Shown: one piece after another, positions 6,229 through 8,712 of the stretch
Position numbering within the stretch: position 1 is the first letter of the stretch
How the letters are laid out: every line of letters begins with the position of its first letter
Source: Pusillimonas sp. UBA6240
GTDB lineage: Bacteria > Pseudomonadota > Gammaproteobacteria > Burkholderiales > Burkholderiaceae_B
Direction of reading: 5' to 3'
Assembly: GCA_002441445.1 (NCBI GenBank)
Contig: DJWC01000010.1
Span: 1,378 to 10,089, forward strand
Length of the DNA stretch: 8,712 nucleotides
Translations under genes and position numbers: made by a program
The notes under the pieces: model-generated
Told to the model about the DNA's origin: nothing
The model's input: only the letters and a program-made list of their open reading frames with translations
Databases searched by the model: none

Positions 6229-7005
6229 ATGGCAGCTTTCAATACCGAACAAGTTCTCAGCGTCCGCCACTGGAACGACACTCTGTTTTCCTTCACCACC
6301 ACCCGCGATCCCAGCCTGCGCTTCCACAATGGCCATTTTGTCATGCTGGGGCTGGAAATAGACGGCAAGCCGTTGATGCGCGCCTACAGCATCGCCAGCG
6401 CCAACTATGAAGAAAACCTGGAATTCCTCAGTATCAAGGTGCCCGATGGGCCGCTCACCTCGCGTCTGCAGCACTTGAAGGAAGGGGATGCGGTGCTGGT
6501 CAGCAAGAAGCCCGTGGGCACCCTGGTCATCGACGATCTCAAGCCGGGCAAGCATTTGTATTTGTTCGCCACGGGCACCGGCCTGGCTCCCTTCATGAGC
6601 ATCATCAAGGACCCGGACATCTACGAGCGCTTTGAAAAAGTCGTGCTGGTGCACGGCGTGCGTTTCAAAAGCGAACTGGCTTATTCCGACTTCATCCAGA
6701 ACGAGCTGCCCGACAATGAATACTTCGGCGATGTGGTGCGCGAAAAGCTGATCTACTACCCCACGGTGACGCGCGAGCCCTTCAAGAACCAGGGGCGCAT
6801 CACCCATGTCATCGAAAGCGGCAAGCTCTTCGAAGACACCGGCATGCCGCCGCTGGACCCCAAGGTCGATCGCGCCATGCTTTGCGGCAGCCCGCACATG
6901 CTGGCCGATATCAGCGCCATGCTGAACGCCCGCGGCTTCCAGGTGTCCGCCGGCGTCGGCCAGCCCGGCGATTACGTCATCGAACGGGCTTTCGTCGAAA
7001 AATAA
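6229..7005 (+). CDS. fpr: Ferredoxin/flavodoxin-NADP+ reductase, subclass II
   Basis: This soluble FAD enzyme moves electrons between NADPH and ferredoxin or flavodoxin. In relatives it supports oxidative-stress defence and Fe-S or stored-iron metabolism. The 258-residue product has the FAD-binding barrel motif RAYS (51-54), the KVPDGPLTSRL stretch (70-80), the NADP-binding GTGLAP (116-121) and CGSP (219-222). It ends in FVEK, the C-terminus of the Azotobacter/Rhodobacter-type subclass, whereas E. coli Fpr ends in Trp. The Azotobacter enzyme is also 258 residues, which supports the ATG at 6229 over the upstream in-frame TTG at 6196. There is no clear Shine-Dalgarno before the ATG. The gene is divergent from the iron importer and is followed by hairpins, so it is probably monocistronic. 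Confidence 0.95.
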   Translation: MAAFNTEQVLSVRHWNDTLFSFTTTRDPSLRFHNGHFVMLGLEIDGKPLMRAYSIASANYEENLEFLSIKVPDGPLTSRLQHLKEGDAVLVSKKPVGTLVIDDLKPGKHLYLFATGTGLAPFMSIIKDPDIYERFEKVVLVHGVRFKSELAYSDFIQNELPDNEYFGDVVREKLIYYPTVTREPFKNQGRITHVIESGKLFEDTGMPPLDPKVDRAMLCGSPHMLADISAMLNARGFQVSAGVGQPGDYVIERAFVEK

Positions 7006-7024
7006 GACACGGCCGCCGCCGATT

Positions 7025-7101
7025 CGGCATCGCGCCGCCTCCAGCCCGGCGGAAATGATGCCGGCCGCGATTGCGCGGTGCGAAGGAGGGCTTTTAATTT
7101 T
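7025..7101 (+). terminator. double hairpin after fpr, candidate terminator
   Basis: The first hairpin has an outer stem CGGCATC (7025-7031)/GATGCCG (7057-7063) and an inner stem CCGCC (7035-7039)/GGCGG (7048-7052). The second is CCGCG-ATTG-CGCGG (7065-7078). A T-rich run CTTTTAATTTT (7091-7101) follows, but 12 bases after the second stem, so this is not a textbook intrinsic terminator. Confidence 0.4.
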
Positions 7102-7153
7102 AGCTATAGATGATTAAACTCCGATAGTCGTTTAAACATTTACAGAGAGCACC
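7091..7153 (+). promoter_or_regulatory. AT-rich ridA promoter region with dyad
   Basis: This AT-rich block in otherwise GC-rich DNA directly precedes ridA. A possible -35/-10 pair is TTTTAA (7092-7097) and TAAACT (7115-7120) with 17 bp spacing, but it is weak; TATAGA (7105-7110) is another -10 candidate. The inverted repeat TGATTAAAC (7111-7119)/GTTTAAACA (7130-7138) has arms agreeing at 8 of 9 positions around a 10-bp centre, like an operator for a dimeric regulator. Confidence 0.4.
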
Positions 7154-7540
7154 ATGGCCAAAGAAATCATCCACACCGACGCCGCGCCGGCCGCCGTCGG
7201 CCCATATTCCCAGGCGGTCGTCGCGGGCCCCGGCAAGACCATTTATCTTTCCGGCCAGATCGGCCTGGAGCCGGGCACCGGCGAACTGGTTTCCGAAAAC
7301 TTCGAAGGCCAGGTGCGCCAGTCTTTCGCCAATATGCAGGCGGTCATCGAAGCGGCAGGCGGCACCCTGGAAAACATCGTCAAGCTGACGCTGTTCCTGA
7401 CCGATCTGGGCAAGTTCGCCAGCGCGAATGCGATCATGGCCGATATCATCCCGCAGCCCTTCCCCGCCCGCTCCACCATCGGCGTGGCCAGCCTGCCCAA
7501 GGGCGCCCAGTTCGAGGTCGAAGCCATTATCGTGGTCTGA
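7154..7540 (+). CDS. ridA: RidA 2-iminobutanoate/2-iminopropanoate deaminase
   Basis: This cytosolic RidA-family (YjgF/YER057c/UK114) enzyme hydrolyses reactive enamine/imine intermediates from PLP enzymes such as threonine dehydratase, protecting other PLP enzymes. It is normally a trimer with active sites between subunits. The 128-residue length is the same as E. coli RidA. Conserved features are the APAAVGPYSQA start (Tyr18), SGQIGLEP (33-40), the PARST motif with catalytic Arg106, and Glu121 and Glu123 in FEVEAI, equivalent to Arg105 and Glu120 of the E. coli enzyme. All catalytic residues expected for true deaminase activity are present. The ATG at 7154 follows a modest purine-rich AGAGAG. 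The gene lies 34 nt before recG, with which it is probably co-transcribed. Confidence 0.96.
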   Translation: MAKEIIHTDAAPAAVGPYSQAVVAGPGKTIYLSGQIGLEPGTGELVSENFEGQVRQSFANMQAVIEAAGGTLENIVKLTLFLTDLGKFASANAIMADIIPQPFPARSTIGVASLPKGAQFEVEAIIVV

Positions 7541-7574
7541 TCTCCGCCGCCCATCGGCATCAGTGGCCGCTTCC

Positions 7575-8712
7575 ATGGCGAACGCCACAAAAGCGCGCGG
7601 TTCGCCCGCCGCGCCGGCCCGGCCGGCTTCGCTCATCGAGCGCAAGCTGCAGCGCCTGGGCTTGCGCGAACCGTCCGACTTCGTCGTCCATCTGCCTCTG
7701 CGCTACGAGGACGAAACCCGCATAGCGCCCATCGGCGCCCTGCGGCCGGGCGTGCCTGCGCAGGTCGAAGGCGAAGTCATACACAGCGAAGTCCAGCTCA
7801 GGCCGCGCCGGCAACTGCATGCCGTGCTGCAGGACGGTTCCGGCCGCCTGGCCCTGCGCTGGCTGAATTTCTACCCCAGCCAGCAGAAGCAGGTGGCGGT
7901 GGGCAACCGCCTGCGCGTGCGCGGCGAGGTGCGCAGCGGCTACGGCGGCCACGAAATGATCCATCCTAGGGTATCGGCGGCGGGCGGCGACTTGCCGACC
8001 GCGCTGACGCCGGTTTACCCGACCACCGACGGCTTGTCGCAGGTCAGCTTGCGCAAAGCCATCGACAAGGCGCTGGACAGCGCCGACCTGTCCGACACGC
8101 TGCCCGAGGCCCTGCGCCGCCGCTATGGCCTGATTCCTTTCGACCGGGCCATACGCGTGCTGCACCATCCGCCCGCGCAGGTATCGTACGCGGAACTGAT
8201 CGAACGCGAGCATCCCGCCTGGCGGCGCATCAAGTTCGACGAACTGCTCGCCCAGCAGCTTTCGCTGGCCGCCGCGCGCGCCGCCCGCAGGCGCCAGCGC
8301 GCGCCTATCCTGGACGGCCGGGGCGGGGACCTGCCGGCAGCCTTGCGCCGCAGCCTGCCGTTTCGACTGACGGGCGCGCAAGAGCGGGTCATTGTCGAGA
8401 TCTCCGCGGACCTGGGCCGCGGTTTTCCCATGCATCGCCTGCTGCAGGGGGACGTCGGCAGCGGCAAAACCATCGTGGCGGCGTTTGCCGCCGCCCAAGC
8501 GATATCCAGCGCCAGCCAGGTCGCCATCATGGCGCCCACTGAAATCCTCGCCGAACAGCATTATCACAAGCTCAGCGCCTGGCTGGCGCCGCTGGGCGTC
8601 AGGATAGCCTGGCTGTCCGGCAGCCTCGGCGGGAAGGCGCGCAAATCGGCCATGGCCGACATCGAATCCGGCCAGGCGCAGCTCGTAGTCGGCACGCAGG
8701 CGCTGATCCAGG
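7575..8712 (+). CDS. recG: ATP-dependent DNA helicase RecG (3' partial)
   Basis: RecG is a double-strand DNA translocase that regresses stalled replication forks and remodels Holliday junctions and R-loops. The frame is open from 7575 to the window edge (379 codons), about 55% of the usual ~690 residues. Visible parts are: LPLRYEDET near residue 40; the wedge (OB-fold) domain with EMIHP and TPVYPTTDGLSQ; the linker; and the helicase domain start with TGAQ (266-269), Walker A GDVGSGKT (292-299), motif Ia APTEILAEQH (320-329) and GTQAL (373-377). The DEAH-type box, later motifs and C-terminal lobe lie outside. The ATG at 7575 is chosen; an in-frame GTG at 7563 is possible, and neither has a Shine-Dalgarno, which fits coupling to ridA. 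The N-terminus lacks the GVG helix-hairpin-helix-like start of E. coli RecG and begins with an Ala/Pro-rich tail. Confidence 0.95.
   Translation, partial: MANATKARGSPAAPARPASLIERKLQRLGLREPSDFVVHLPLRYEDETRIAPIGALRPGVPAQVEGEVIHSEVQLRPRRQLHAVLQDGSGRLALRWLNFYPSQQKQVAVGNRLRVRGEVRSGYGGHEMIHPRVSAAGGDLPTALTPVYPTTDGLSQVSLRKAIDKALDSADLSDTLPEALRRRYGLIPFDRAIRVLHHPPAQVSYAELIEREHPAWRRIKFDELLAQQLSLAAARAARRRQRAPILDGRGGDLPAALRRSLPFRLTGAQERVIVEISADLGRGFPMHRLLQGDVGSGKTIVAAFAAAQAISSASQVAIMAPTEILAEQHYHKLSAWLAPLGVRIAWLSGSLGGKARKSAMADIESGQAQLVVGTQALIQ

Noticed and set aside
6076..6897. 273-codon minus-strand open frame opposite fpr
   Set aside because: It overlaps the highly conserved fpr gene antisense and has no recognisable domain.
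7560..8567. 335-codon minus-strand open frame opposite recG
   Set aside because: The plus strand carries RecG with all N-terminal helicase motifs; the antisense frame is Arg/Ala/Gln-rich shadow.

Overview
The window looks like ordinary core chromosome of a high-GC betaproteobacterium, most likely Alcaligenaceae (Bordetella/Achromobacter-like). This rests on the gene set and protein character: an NtrC very close to the enterobacterial protein, a PagL lipid A deacylase, a subclass-II ferredoxin-NADP+ reductase ending in FVEK, and RidA followed by RecG. No mobile element, CRISPR array, tRNA or rRNA was seen. Family assignments come from recognising motifs by eye; no database search was run.

Layout. 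(1) 2-1390 (+): ntrC without its first ~57 codons, the sigma54-dependent nitrogen response regulator. (2) 1448-2035 (+): pagL, an outer-membrane lipid A 3-O-deacylase. The 57-nt gap between them holds a near-consensus sigma54 (-24/-12) promoter with ideal spacing to the pagL RBS and start. (3) 2125-5768 (-): a three-gene ferric iron ABC importer, transcribed fbpA (periplasmic Fe3+-binding protein) > fbpB (fused two-domain permease) > fbpC (ATPase). A Fur-box-like site overlaps the promoter upstream of fbpA, and a terminator-like hairpin lies between fbpA and fbpB. (4) 5769-6228: a 460-bp divergent intergenic region with the Fur/promoter region, an unexplained pyrimidine-rich repetitive stretch, and a candidate promoter for fpr. 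(5) 6229-7005 (+): fpr, ferredoxin/flavodoxin-NADP+ reductase. (6) 7154-7540 (+): ridA, preceded by an AT-rich region carrying a 28-bp dyad. (7) 7575-8712 (+): the 5' part of recG, running off the right end.

Functional links. Iron import (fbpABC) is divergent from fpr, whose family supplies low-potential electrons for redox defence and, in some bacteria, for releasing stored iron. ridA and recG are 34 nt apart and probably co-transcribed. The most notable signal is the sigma54 promoter directly between ntrC and pagL. It suggests that lipid A deacylation may be under RpoN control, possibly nitrogen control through NtrC itself. I saw no wholly new system; the points worth checking are regulatory sites and small departures from family norms.
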